Part shown: one piece after another, positions 10,659 to 21,337 of the stretch | How the letters are laid out: each line of letters starts with the position of its first letter | Numbering within the stretch: the first letter of the stretch is position 1 | Origin: Solenopsis invicta | Taxonomy: Eukaryota; Arthropoda; Insecta; Hymenoptera; Formicidae | Assembly: GCF_016802725.1 (NCBI RefSeq) | Contig: NC_052668.1 | Span: forward strand, 5,438,501 to 5,502,500 | DNA: 64,000 nt | Reading direction: 5' to 3' | The notes under the pieces: generated by a model | Seen by the model: the letters and a program-made list of their open reading frames with translations, nothing else | The model's database searches: none | What the model was told of the DNA's origin: nothing | Program-made: the position numbers and the translations under genes

Positions 10659-10699
<41 letters not shown>
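10625..10699. repeat. CG/CA/TA alternating purine-pyrimidine tract
   Basis: A (GC)n run passes into (AC)n and then (AT)n with almost unbroken purine-pyrimidine alternation for about 70 bp. The DNA transposon inserted at its TA-rich end. Confidence 0.85.
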
Positions 10700-13600
10700 G
10701 GGACGTTTCACGTCAATCGGATCACTTGTCTGCCCAAAATTTGAAGCGACCTACAGAGACGTTCGATAGCTCAAAAAATTAGTCTTTACTAGTACTTTCG
10801 AAAGTCATGTGGCCCGTTTTGAAATTCAAAATGGCGGATCCAATATGGCGGCTGACAAGAAACAGTAGGCAACCCGAAAATTAAAAAAAATTTGAAACTT
10901 TGTGTACAAATAGAGGAGTTCATCCATAACACAAAAATAAATATTATTAATTATTATGAATAAAAAAAAAATTTTTTTTTAATTATTCAGGGGCTAATCA
11001 TAATCCTAGAGTTGTGTCACTGAAATCCAAGATAACTGATCCAATATGGCGGCTAAAAGTTTGAAAATTGAAGAAAAATCTACATAATTTAACGTAATCA
11101 TGTTTTTCTTTTAATGATTCGGTTTTGAAATGGCTTGGTAAGGAGTTTTCAGTGTCTGTGATGTTGAATCTGGATGGGTTCGGTTCTATACCAGTAACTG
11201 ATGTTTCAAAATTTTTAAAGTAGTTAAAAATCTGCAAGGTATATTGTCTTCTCATAAATGTGTGTTCACATAAACACTTTCGGTATTTTTTTACATGATG
11301 GTATTAAATGTTCTTAATAATGAATCATGGCATAGTTAGTAATAAAAAATAGGTTTTTATTGAAACTATGATTTTTGGCTTCAATATTGCACAGTAGAAA
11401 TGAAATCCTTCGCAGCAGAATATCTTTTTATTTTCAATACTTTATTTGATGTCGGTATAAATGCATGGCTCATTTGAATGTTGGTGACTGCTGGAGCTGT
11501 AGAAAACCTTTTATTCAAAAATTTTTTTGTCTTTTGATGATTTTCTTTAGAATAATAAAAGAATTTAATATTTTCAAATTTTTCTTTTGCCCAAGTGAAG
11601 AGCTTAGTTGATTTTAATATAGCATTATTCTGATGTACTTGTAGGCTATAACGAGTCGCCTCCCTTTTCAAAGTAGCTCCAAGACCGTCACATGGTCCTT
11701 TACCATGTGCTGTTGCATGAAAGTGCCATTCGGCTTCTGCGTCAAAATCGTCCTTGTGATTCATTAAATTAATCATTTGATATCTATTTTTAAAGTGCTG
11801 TTTAGCACCATCCGTAACGTAAATGATTTTTTTAAATTTTGGACAAATTTTTCTAATTATTGGTATCACATTTTGCTGCATTATATATACAGCAGCTGTG
11901 TCATGAGTTGTACTATCTGACAGTAAAATGATGCTTTGATGTTCTAATTGTTCACCAGAACGGTAATAAAACAAAACTGTGAAAACTGTGCACTGATCAT
12001 TATTGTAATGAAAACCCTGTGCTGCGTCTTGTAAAACGTAGGCGTAATTTTCAGCGAAATCGCACTGAAGTAATACCTCGTCTTCTTGTAAATTTTCCTT
12101 CTTAGTAGAAATGAATTTTGACTGAGCTTTCGAGATGAAATCGTGAGAAATTAGTTCTTTTAGCTTTTCGCAAAGTTCTTCTACGAAATCTTCGGTTGGA
12201 AGACATTCTTGTCTTAAAGTGCATCGATCAGTAGATTGCCATTTACTGAAAATTATTTGCCGAATATTGTTTTGATTCAATATTCCTAACAGAAGATCAG
12301 AAAAGTTTTTTAGTTTAGGACAATCCTTGCATTGAAGCACATGACAGGTATCTTTAGGTTTATCACAAAGAATGAAACGAATGCAATCATCAGAGTTGTT
12401 TAAGATAGTTTTTAAATTTTTGCTGTATGTTTTCAAACCTGCAGCATCAATCATCGCCTTAACATTTTGATGAATAACACAAACGCATACAGTATGTGTT
12501 CCCGAAGTACCAGCAAGGACACACCATTTTGGCCGAAGTTCAGCAAATTTGGTCAAACCAATAGGAAATAAAGGATATTTCTTTTTGAAGCAAGTATGCA
12601 GTACTTTAATGTCACTCAATAATAAACGCTTCTGCTTTTTTTCCTTACGATTATTGATACGTACAGTGACAGTCTCCTTTTTGTGCGGCATTATACGACT
12701 GTTCTCATCATTTTCGTAAAACTGAATCACTTTGGAAACTGTTTCATCAGGTAAATTCTTCCCTTTTTTAAGTGGCGGTATTGCTAAAACTCCGCTCGAT
12801 TTTCTAAGATCTTTTGCTTGTTTGGCCATTCTATAGGAAGTCTGGAATTCTTCAGCTATTTGACGAATACTCCAACATTTTGGAGCTATTGTGAGTATAC
12901 TTACTCGGAGAGGATCATTCTCAGGTAAATTTTGAAATTTATGTTTTAAACCTTCCAAAAGATCTTCTAATTGTTGTTCTCTGGACAAGCAAATCTTTTT
13001 ACTTGGAGAATGATCATTATCATTGAAATCCGAATCTTCAAGGTCCTCACAAAATGAGGAATTCCTTGCCTTTGTCTCATTACACATTTTTCGGCATTGA
13101 CTGCAAATTTTTGCGTTCTGACTTAAGTTTGGGAATATTTTAGAGATACTCTCTGAAATATTTCTCAGATTTTTACCAATATGACCATCCCTTCTGAATG
13201 GGTTAGAGCATCTATCGGAAGATAACTTTTTTTGTTCATTTGTAGCGTCCTTGCGTTTCTTTTCCATTTTTTTCTAATGAACACGTGTAACAACAAAACT
13301 TTTTGTCTTGGTATAAAACTTCCACTACACACTGATGGTGTAACGGCAGCACAGATTTTCAATATGAATAGTACTCGCTCGCAGACTTATCGTTTCGATC
13401 GCTAGAACGGTAGTACCCGAAGAAGAATCGCCGCGTAAATCGGCGCAGGGGGGATAGGTCGCGAGACCGCGAGAATCGACGTTCGAAAACAAGCAATGTT
13501 GTCAGCTTGTTAGGCTTCCGCAATGTTTACCAGATTTGTGTTTAGAGGGCAAAAATATATGGGACGGCATGTAACTTTTATTCAAACAATGGAAACTACG

Positions 13601-14088
13601 TCGGCCAATGAAATGTTGGTCGTGGCGTGACTACACGTACAGAGATTAAGTCGGTAAAAGAAAAATGTGTTGGTGTTAAAAAAATATATTTTAAAGCTAA
13701 AAGTTGACACTTTAAGATGGCGTAAGCGGAAGTAGAAAAAAAATTTACTTTGCCAGCAAAAAATCACAAATATGTCAAAAAACGTCGTTTTTGACACTTT
13801 AACATCACTTTTCTCAAAAACCTAATGTGATGGAGCAATTTGCTTGCCGGATTCGTGCTCAGCGCGCAAAAATACATAGAAAATAATCAATTTTATTCAA
13901 AACCATGTCCCCTAGTGTAATTATTCATCCATTCAGCCGCCATATTGGATCCGCCATTTTGAATTTCAAAACGGGCCACATGACTTTCGAAAGTACTAGT
14001 AAAGACTAATTTTTTGAGCTATCGAACGTCTCTGTAGGTCGCTTCAAATTTTGGGCAGACAAGTGATCCGATTGACGTGAAACGTCCC
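10700..14088 (-). mobile_element. 3.4-kb DNA transposon with 156-bp terminal inverted repeats
   Basis: Arms 10700-10855 and 13934-14088 are inverted repeats starting GGGACGTTTCACGTCAATCG. The element sits in a TA-rich tract (atatatat on both sides), so the exact target duplication cannot be read. It carries one long intact transposase gene on the minus strand and non-coding flanks of 0.5-0.7 kb. It interrupts the 5' LTR of the Gypsy element, so it arrived later. Confidence 0.85.
11381..13267 (-). CDS. Intact 628-aa transposase of an unassigned DNA transposon family
   Basis: The ORF is uninterrupted from ATG at 13267. A CSQCRKMC cluster at residues 55-62 could bind zinc. Around 95-150 there is a helical, possible DNA-binding region (WSIRQIAEEF at 132-141). 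Candidate catalytic acidic residues lie in QCDFAENY (D403), YVTDGAKQHFKNR (D486) and AEWHFHATAHGKGPCDG (residues 511-527), in the order of an RNase H-like DDE/D transposase. Further Cys pairs at 301-316 (CDKPKDTCHVLQCKDC) may form a second metal site. I recognise a family found as uncharacterised proteins in many animals ('HGKGPCDG' group, cc8L18.2-like in memory), but cannot name the superfamily with certainty. The role is cut-and-paste transposition, by inference from its place between inverted repeats. Confidence 0.75.
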   Translation of the reverse strand: MEKKRKDATNEQKKLSSDRCSNPFRRDGHIGKNLRNISESISKIFPNLSQNAKICSQCRKMCNETKARNSSFCEDLEDSDFNDNDHSPSKKICLSREQQLEDLLEGLKHKFQNLPENDPLRVSILTIAPKCWSIRQIAEEFQTSYRMAKQAKDLRKSSGVLAIPPLKKGKNLPDETVSKVIQFYENDENSRIMPHKKETVTVRINNRKEKKQKRLLLSDIKVLHTCFKKKYPLFPIGLTKFAELRPKWCVLAGTSGTHTVCVCVIHQNVKAMIDAAGLKTYSKNLKTILNNSDDCIRFILCDKPKDTCHVLQCKDCPKLKNFSDLLLGILNQNNIRQIIFSKWQSTDRCTLRQECLPTEDFVEELCEKLKELISHDFISKAQSKFISTKKENLQEDEVLLQCDFAENYAYVLQDAAQGFHYNNDQCTVFTVLFYYRSGEQLEHQSIILLSDSTTHDTAAVYIMQQNVIPIIRKICPKFKKIIYVTDGAKQHFKNRYQMINLMNHKDDFDAEAEWHFHATAHGKGPCDGLGATLKREATRYSLQVHQNNAILKSTKLFTWAKEKFENIKFFYYSKENHQKTKKFLNKRFSTAPAVTNIQMSHAFIPTSNKVLKIKRYSAAKDFISTVQY

Positions 14089-14267
14089 ATATATATATAT
14101 TACCGTCCACATATTGTCCGTCTCATTAGCCAAATATATGTCAATGAGTTCAAACCGTATCTCGCGCATAGTGTCTTAATCGCACCGCCTTCTTTTCTCC
14201 CGCGTTGAACCATTTCCGCGGTCTAGCACTGAGAACCCGACGAGCTGATCCGTGCGCGGTAAATTAC

Positions 14268-15310
14268 ATGGCGTCCAAACAGGGACCAGACCGGAAGAAG
14301 GGAAGGGCCCCCGGCCTAAAAAGCTGGATCTACGACCTGCATAAAGACGTTCTCCTCGAGGAGATGGAAACGTTTGGTCTAGACACAGAGGGAAACCTCG
14401 ATACCTTGCGGCAGCGCATGAGCCAGTACGTAGAGGAGAATCCGGACCTGTTCCGCACTTCCCCCCCACCCCCCGACTGAACCAGACCAACGACGCTAGC
14501 CTCAACCTCCACCGCGCCGACCGCACCCACACTGTCGCTCTTCCGACCACCACGACTCACTCTACACCGCGCGATCCCTACTAACTCTAGCGGACCTCCA
14601 GACGGACCTACCCTCGCTAAAATCATGAACCAAATGCGGAAATGGGAGGTGCATTTTGACAAAAAAGACCCGTGGGGCTTCCTAGAGCGGGTCGAGGAGC
14701 TGCGCGCCGGTTACGATTTTACAGTCCATCAGATCCTAATGGGGTTGCCGGAATTATTAAAAGGGGACGCACTCCTGTGGTACAGGAACTCGCGGAACGC
14801 GTTGGACGAATGGCGCGACTTCGTCAACGATTTTAAAGCGACCTACTTGCCGCCGCGCTACCAAAGCCACCTACTACGCAAAATACGCGACCGCGTTCAG
14901 AAACCAGGCGAATCGTACCTCAAGTACACGACGGCGATTGTCTCCTTGATGCAAAGAGCGGAAAATTTCTCCACCGACGAGAAAGTCGACCAGTTGTACG
15001 ATAATATGCGACTCAAATTCCAGTTACACGTGCGACGAGCCGACGTCCGCACCCCCACCGAGCTGTTCCAACGCGTCGTCGAAATCGAGCGAGTCCAGGA
15101 GCACTGCCGAGCGCTCTCCTCCAACCGAGCGCGGAAACGCGAGACCCCCACCGTCGCCGCCACGTACGACTGGAGCAAGTGCTGCTAGCGATGTAAACAG
15201 CGGGAACACACGCGTTTTGAATGCCGCCGATTGCCGCGCAAATTTTGCTCGCAATGCGGCAAAGACGGCGTGCTGACCCGCGACTGCCATCCGCCCGCGG
15301 GAAACGACGC
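14268..15310 (+). pseudogene. gag of the Gypsy element, broken
   Basis: The first part (ATG at 14268, ending at TGA 14478-14480) encodes a basic N-terminus followed by WIYDLHKDVLLEEMETFGL. A second frame, 14625-15188, encodes the capsid-like retrotransposon gag core (LLKGDALLWYRNSR, FKATYLPPRY, VQKPGESYLKYT). Two CCHC zinc knuckles follow. The first, at about 15181-15225, has an in-frame stop between its first two cysteines, and its remaining residues C, H and C are in order. The second (CSQCGKDGVLTRDC, near 15255-15290) has Val where the His should be. Stops and frame changes make it non-functional. Confidence 0.75.
14269..14284 (+). other. Primer-binding site of the Gypsy element
   Basis: TGGCGTCCAAACAGGG follows the LTR end TTACA directly. 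A TGGCG start just after the LTR is usual for tRNA-primed Gypsy elements. The ATG of the first gag frame overlaps it. Confidence 0.55.
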
Positions 15311-15394
15311 CAGGACCGACGACACCCCGGCCGACCCCCGGTCCTCCAAATAAAGTTCACTCCCCGGCCGCATCTAACCGTGCGTTTTCGCGAC

Positions 15395-16662
15395 CAGGAT
15401 GTCAGGCGCTCCTCGGATCGGAGGTGTCGTTCATTAATCTCGCTACCGCCCGCCGCGCCGAAGCGTGCGACTTTAAAATCCAGCGCAAGAATAGTACCGT
15501 ACAGCTGGCCGACGGACAGTCGGTGGAATTACCCGGCCATGTACGCCTGACCGGACGCCGACGCATCCGGCACCAATTTCACGTAATGCCGAGCATGAAA
15601 ACCGCCATACTCCTCGGTATAGACATATACATGAGCAAAAGTAGGCGCCCATACCCGCCCCACCCGCCGGACCGCGGAGTCGTGATGAAAGTCACGCGCT
15701 AATCAGCACATCCGCATCGCTCATGCCTACCGAATCAGCCGAACTAAACCGCTTCCTCGCTGCCGAATTATTACGGTTCGAAGGCGTAGCCGGCCCGATG
15801 ACGGTAACACAGCACGTCATGCGGCTGAAACCCGGCCGCGAGCCAATTAAACAACGATATCGGCCTCGAAACTCCGCTATGCAGGCCGTGATCGACACCA
15901 AAGTAACTGCAATGCTTAACGACGATGTTATCGAGAGGTCGCGTAGCCCGTGAAGCTCCCCCGTCGTAATAGTACGAAAGAAAGACGGAAAATTCCGATT
16001 CTGCATCGATTTCCGTCGCGTCAACGATGCAACCAAACCGGACGCATATCCGCTTCCCTAGATCCCCGCCACGCTCGACAAGCTACGCAGCGCTAAATTT
16101 CTGTCCTCGCTGGACTTAAAAAGCGGCTACTGGCAGGTACCGCTGTCACCCGCGAGCCGGCCAATAACCGCGTTCATAGTACCCGGTAAAGGCCTGTTTC
16201 AGTTTAAAATGATACCATTCGGCCTGCACTCCGCGCCCGCCACCTTCCAGCGCCCGCCACCTTCCAGCGTCTACTCGACTCCGTACTAGGGCCCGATCTT
16301 GAACCGCGCGTGCTGGTCTACCTCGATGACATCATTGTCGTCAGTGCCACGTTCGAGGAACATCTGCGGACACCTGCGCGAAGTCTGTCGCCGGCTCCGC
16401 GAGACCAAGTTACGAATCAATCCGAAAAAATGCCGGTTCTGCGTGGAACGACATGCCCTGACTTTACCAGACGATTCGTATTGCAAACCAACGCGAGCAA
16501 CACCAGTTTCGGAGTCGTGTTGACGCAATTTTTTCCGGAAGGCAAGCGCGTGATAGCATACGCAAGCCAAACGCTAAATCAGGCCAAACAAAATTACAGC
16601 GCCACCGAGCTCAAATGCTTGGCCGTGATCTGGGGGATACGCCGAATGCGTATCCATTTTTA
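15395..16662 (+). pseudogene. pol (protease, RT, RNase H) of the Gypsy element, broken
   Basis: Protease: ALLGSEVSFIN near 15400-15435 matches the usual active-site region, but the Asp-Thr pair is missing, as if 6 bp were deleted. Reverse transcriptase: 15723-16350 with stops at 15951 (SRSP*SSPVVIV) and near 16060, conserved SSLDLKSGYWQV and FGLHSAPATFQR, and the catalytic YLDD near 16318-16330 in another frame. RNase H: 16470-16662, with LQTNAS where the first catalytic Asp is expected (Asn instead) and SATELKCLAVIWGIRRMR near the end. The part between RT thumb and RNase H is shortened. There is no integrase. Confidence 0.8.
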
Positions 16663-17382
16663 AGACTCAAAACACCGAAATACCGCCTGGCGGCAAGCAC
16701 CACCAAAAGAGACGCGCCGAGCCATCGCATGTGCTGAGTCGGCGCGCACGCGCATTCGGAAGACACGCGGTCTTCCCTACCCCGACGACTCCGCCGCCAA
16801 GCGCCGAAAAGATAACGGAGGCGAGCGGAGTCGCTCGGTATAAATAAGGCCGTCACGCCGAGAAACGACGACTCCGTCACCAGCCAGCTTTCCGAAAACG
16901 ATCCGCTGCGTCTGTGACACTCCGCTTCCGAAGTCGGAAAACCGGTCAAAGAGTGCTTGGCCGCGGCGAGAGGGTACTCCGCCTCCGATACCGATCCTTC
17001 CTGAGCCTACAGTCGTTGATAGCCGAGACCCGCTCAGAACCAGGAGTTCTGGTCAACGAACCGGTCCCCGGCTGCTCGGAGGCTACCCTCCTCACCTCGC
17101 GACACCCACCAAAACTGCGACCGTCGTGTTTGGGGTCCCGGGTCAAGTTACTTGACAAGGTGCCGCGCGTCCCGCCCGCCTGCGACGATCCCGTCGCGAC
17201 CGCCATACTGCGCGGGAATTTGGCCCGCCCGCAATAACCGCGACACGACGGCTAGCCCGCGGACCGTACTGCAAGACTACGCCTACCGCGTCACAAATCA
17301 CGGCACACCGGCCGTAGACCGCGCCCGCGCAAACCGGTATATCATTGTACGATCTAGCGTCGGAGCGCATCGACACCTGTAT

Positions 17383-17438
<56 letters not shown>

Positions 17439-17609
17439 CCGTGTAGATATTGTCCGTCCCATTAGCCAATTATATGTTAATGAGTTCAAACCGTATTTCG
17501 CGTCTTAACCGCACCGCCGGCCATCCTTTCTCCCGCGTTCAACCATTTCCGCGGTCTAGCACCGAGAATCCGACGAGCTGATCCGTGCGCGAAAAGTCGG
17601 TAAATTACA
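16621..17609 (+). repeat. 3' LTR of the Gypsy element, 5'-truncated
   Basis: Matches the 5' LTR from 9870 onward, with the TATA box at 16839-16846 and the end TAAATTACA at 17601-17609. The first 70 bp of the LTR are missing. Its left border is continuous with RNase H coding sequence. Confidence 0.8.
17389..17438. repeat. TA microsatellite inside the 3' LTR
   Basis: A (TA)n run of about 50 bp at the position where the 5' LTR has its CG/CA/TA tract. Confidence 0.9.
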
Positions 17610-18224
17610 AATTGACTTTAGTCATTTCTAAATAGATTTCGTAATTTATATCTTTATCTTAATGAATGAGATATAAGAGGGTTTCAAATTTTACGTAACG
17701 ATTTTAAGAGAGAAATTTTATTTAAATAGATAAAAAGAATAATTTTTTATTTGTGTATGAAAAAAGATTTTCATGAAACTCCATCATTCTGAAAGAACAA
17801 ATTTAAATTTTCCGCCCAAAATCTTGATGAATTTTGCTTCGATTTTGCCCCTATTTTTATCCTCAGTATGTAAATGAGGTGTACCGGAGGAAAGAGTTTC
17901 CTGATTTCTGTCAGTTTTTCATCATACTAGGTAAAGCCCTTTAACTACCTCATCTTTCCGCGCGCCGCACGGCTCACGCTCGGATTCGCGCTCGCGGAAA
18001 CTTGTAGATGCTTGCTGGGTCTGCAAGACGCGGTGCGACACTTGCGATTTTAAATTAAAATTTAATTTTAAGGATAGGACGATAGTGTCATGTAGCTGTT
18101 AAAGTTATCCTGTCCAAGACTCGCTCTCTCATTATTATTTTGGTTTATATTAATTTTATTTGTTGCAAAATTTTACATGATCTTTAATAGCTACGGTTTT
18201 TGAGTTTACATCAACCCGTACAGC
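17610..18224. other. Intergenic stretch, no gene seen
   Basis: AT-rich sequence with one GC-rich patch (17955-18035). No ORF or repeat is supportable. Confidence 0.5.
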
Positions 18225-18615
18225 ACGTAATATTGCAACAATATTGCAACAATATTATGATGTTGCAGTAATATTACAGCAATATTGTAACATTGCTACG
18301 ATATTGCAGCAATATTACAATATGATGTATCATATTACAATACTGCAGTGATATTGTAGAAATATTCGAATGAGATATATCGCGTTATAATATTGCTATG
18401 ACATTGCAGCAATATTGCAATATGATGTATCATATTACAATATTGCAGTAATATTGCAAAACTATTCAAACCCATACTCCACAGAAAATTCCAGCAACAT
18501 TGCAGCAACCAGATTGCAATGCAATATTACGGAAACATTGCAGAAACATAAATTAACAATATGCCTGCAACATCATATGGTATATGCCAGTAATATTCCG
18601 GAAACACTGCAATAT
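18225..18615. repeat. ATATTGC-rich array, copy 1 left
   Basis: Imperfect repeats of gcaatattgc, attgcagcaatattgcaa and gatatatcgcgttataatat. Part of a unit of about 100 bp that is best seen at 24650-25195. Confidence 0.8.
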
Positions 18616-19314
18616 CATAATTTTTTAATAAAGTAGTGGCAATAAAAAGTTAAAGCAGAATATTCGCGTATAATAATATATTAATTTAAATCATTCATAA
18701 TTATTCATCCGCATTTAGCAAACTAAGGTCAGGCGACGTTACTCAATTTTCCGCTGAATCTCTACATTCCCTAACAGTACAACTGTCCATATATCGACTG
18801 TAAGTCGACTCAACCAAGTCAAGCTTTCAAAGTTGACTGCAAATCGACTTTGCATAGACGTCTGCAGACATCCTTCAAATGTTGACTCTAAGACGTCTAG
18901 AAAAAGGCATGCGGTCCCGTGGTGCTGTGTGCATTATGGTATTGTTAAGAAACATAAATATTTATATCAATAGATGAAATAGGTTCATATATGAAGAAAC
19001 CTCGAGCTACAGCCCAATGAACAAACTATTTTTTAATTGTTTTTTTAATAAAAATTTTTTTATGATTAATTTAATTATTGTATTATAAATATATTGATAT
19101 ATATTTTCTAATTGCATCGTATTTAAACAAATAACAGAAAAGTTATTTCAGATGCTATTCTGCATTTGCAAAATTTGTAAAAAAAACTATAATTTTATAT
19201 TTGTTTATATAAATATTGTGCTTTAATTATACATATTTCATTTTTTCGATAACGTATATTGACCTGATCTATCAGTTAATACACATATCAGCATAAAGTG
19301 TTTACAGGTCATCA
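18616..19314. other. AT-rich linker of the 5S-containing repeat, copy 1
   Basis: No gene. Parts (19020-19130 and 19250-19314) match 26440-26582 in the second copy. A patch of aagtcgact and agacgtct motifs lies at 18790-18905. Confidence 0.5.
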
Positions 19315-19317
19315 TGA

Positions 19318-19393
19318 GGAATCAGTTCGCAGCGATCACGGATGTCAAGCGATGTTCACCGGACTCGCGACTTGGATGGGTGACCGCTTGGAA
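19318..19393 (+). pseudogene. 5S rRNA-like segment, copy 1
   Basis: Resembles the 3' two-thirds of animal 5S rRNA: gcgatcac, a degenerate A-box region (gtcaagcgatgtt), then acttggatgggtgaccgctt, which is the highly conserved C-box part. The first third of 5S is absent and a gcggga-type end is missing, so it is a 5S-derived segment (as in SINE3-type repeats) and not a working rRNA gene. Confidence 0.7.
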
Positions 19394-19529
19394 ATTTCCG
19401 AAAAAATATTCCCGAGATTTTTTTTTGCGAAAAATATTTTTTAAAATGTTACACAAATATTGTTTTGTTTATTGAAATTATGTGATGTAATAATATTTAT
19501 GTGAATTTTTTGGAAAAATGAGATGTTTC

Positions 19530-19895
19530 AATGCAATATTTCAAAAAGCGGACATCTTAATGTTTCTGCAATCTTCCAGCAATGTTGGAGCAATGTTTCG
19601 TAATCAAAATGCAATATTACAATGTTTCAATAAAATCATTCTGCAATGTTTCTGTAATTTCTCTGTGCTGTATGGGAATGCGATATATCGCGTTATAATA
19701 TTGCTATGACATTGCAGCAATATTGCAATATGATATATCACCCCGTACAGCACAAAAGCTTGCAGCAACATTGCTGTAATGTTGCAATGTTGCACGTTGC
19801 AATGCAATGTTGCAAAAACATTGCAAAGATATTTTTTTGCAATATTACTTCAGCAATATTGCAGCATTATTTTAAAAATATTATGAAAAATTAAA
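19530..19895. repeat. ATATTGC-rich array, copy 1 right
   Basis: The same family as 18225-18615, including gatatatcgcgttataatat at 19682 and attgcagcaatattgcaat at about 19712. Confidence 0.75.
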
Positions 19896-20307
19896 TAACC
19901 TATTCTGTTGTATTATAAATGCATGGTCATTTAATAAAAATTACTTCTATAAATTTTAACCTTTAAGAATTCTTAAATGAAATACGTTATATTATTATAC
20001 ATACAAATAAGCACATTACTCTTAATAAATCAGTAATACTAAAACTCTCATAATATATCGATGCGTTTTTTAGAACAATTTTAATTACTTTGGGTGTTAA
20101 GAATATTATGTCAAGTTGTATATAATCAATGAGTAAGGTCTTGCGTACAATGGAGGAATAGAAATGATTATTAAATATTAGAAATAAAAAAAATAGAAAT
20201 ACAAATTAACGAGGAAAAATCAAGAAAAAGTAAAAAGAAAGTTGATTTTTATAAACTTTTTCACGACATAAGACTTTCAGTGAACTGTCAATAACTTTTT
20301 TTATATA
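19896..20307. other. AT-rich stretch, nothing seen
   Basis: No ORF, repeat or signal that I can support up to the Tc1 element. Confidence 0.5.
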
Positions 20308-21110
20308 CACTACTCAAAAGAAAATAGGGAACACTTTCCAGACACCAAAAATTAGGCTATTTTCAAATGACTGTAACTCGGTGAAAAATCATCGCAGATA
20401 AAAAATAAAAAAAGCATTTTGAAGCTTGAAGATCCAACTTTAACGCTCTATCAGCAGATTTTCAAAATTCTTTTAACTTCCTTGTCTTATGCAGTAAAAA
20501 AGCACACCCTGTTTTGTTCCTTAAAATTTCGTATTTTTGACACTTTGCAGCTCGACCAACAAATTTTTTTCGAACAATTCAAGTAAAGCTTCATAAACTA
20601 CAACATTTTGCCTACAAAATGCTTTTTTTAAAATTTCTCTACGATTTTTTTTGACCGAGTTACGCTACTTTGAAGCTAAACCTGCATTTTTTACAAATGA
20701 TATCCGTACTCCGTGAAAAATCATCGTAGACAAAAAATCAAAAACCATTTTAAAGCTCGAAGTTCCAGCTTTAACATGCTGTTAATGGTTTTCAAAAATT
20801 TTCTCAATTTCTTAGTACTATGCCCCAAAAAAGATACACTGTTTTTTCCTTAAAATAACGTATTTTTAACAGCCTGTAGCTCAATAAAAAAATTTTTCTC
20901 GACAAATCCAATGCAAGTGCCATAAAGTATAACATTTTCTCTACAAAATGCTTTTTTTTAAGTTTTCTCTACGATTTTTTTTGACCGAGTTACAAGACTT
21001 TGAAGATATACATTTTTTACAGTACATTTTTCCGAAAAATGACGTCTACCGCCGACATTAGCATTACCCAATGTGCACCACGTGGAGGTTGTCGGTCGGA
21101 TTTTTGCACA

Positions 21111-21236
<126 letters not shown>

Positions 21237-21337
21237 ATCACAGCAGAGATAAGGACCCCGCAGTTCGTCACTTCTGCAGTATTTAATGACTCCAAACCCT
21301 CTCTGCTGTGTGTGTATGCGCTCGCGCGCATGAGAGT

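Larger units (their letters stand above)
9799..14268 (+). repeat. 5' LTR of the Gypsy element, interrupted
   Basis: The LTR starts (g)TGACGATGCACC and ends TAAATTACA. Without the insertion it is about 1.1 kb. It carries TATAAATA at 10088-10095, giving a core promoter at the expected place. It differs from the 3' LTR by scattered substitutions (for example 10170-10200 versus 16925-16950), so the insertion is not very recent. The stretch 9870-9900 is identical to RNase H coding sequence at 16621-16651. Confidence 0.8.
9799..17609 (+). mobile_element. Gypsy-type LTR retrotransposon, defective and nested
   Basis: Order along the plus strand: 5' LTR (9799-14268, split by a DNA transposon at 10700-14088), primer-binding site, gag, protease, reverse transcriptase, RNase H, then a 5'-truncated 3' LTR ending at 17609. 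The flanks read aattt on the left and aattg on the right, an imperfect 5-bp target duplication. Integrase and the polypurine tract are missing because RNase H runs straight into the 3' LTR at 16621. The protein order and the RT and RNase H motifs are Ty3/Gypsy-like. A solo LTR of the same family lies at 40563-43382. Confidence 0.85.

Noticed and set aside
14897..15373. Minus-strand ORFs over gag
   Set aside because: Shadows of GC-rich gag sequence in the other strand; no motif.
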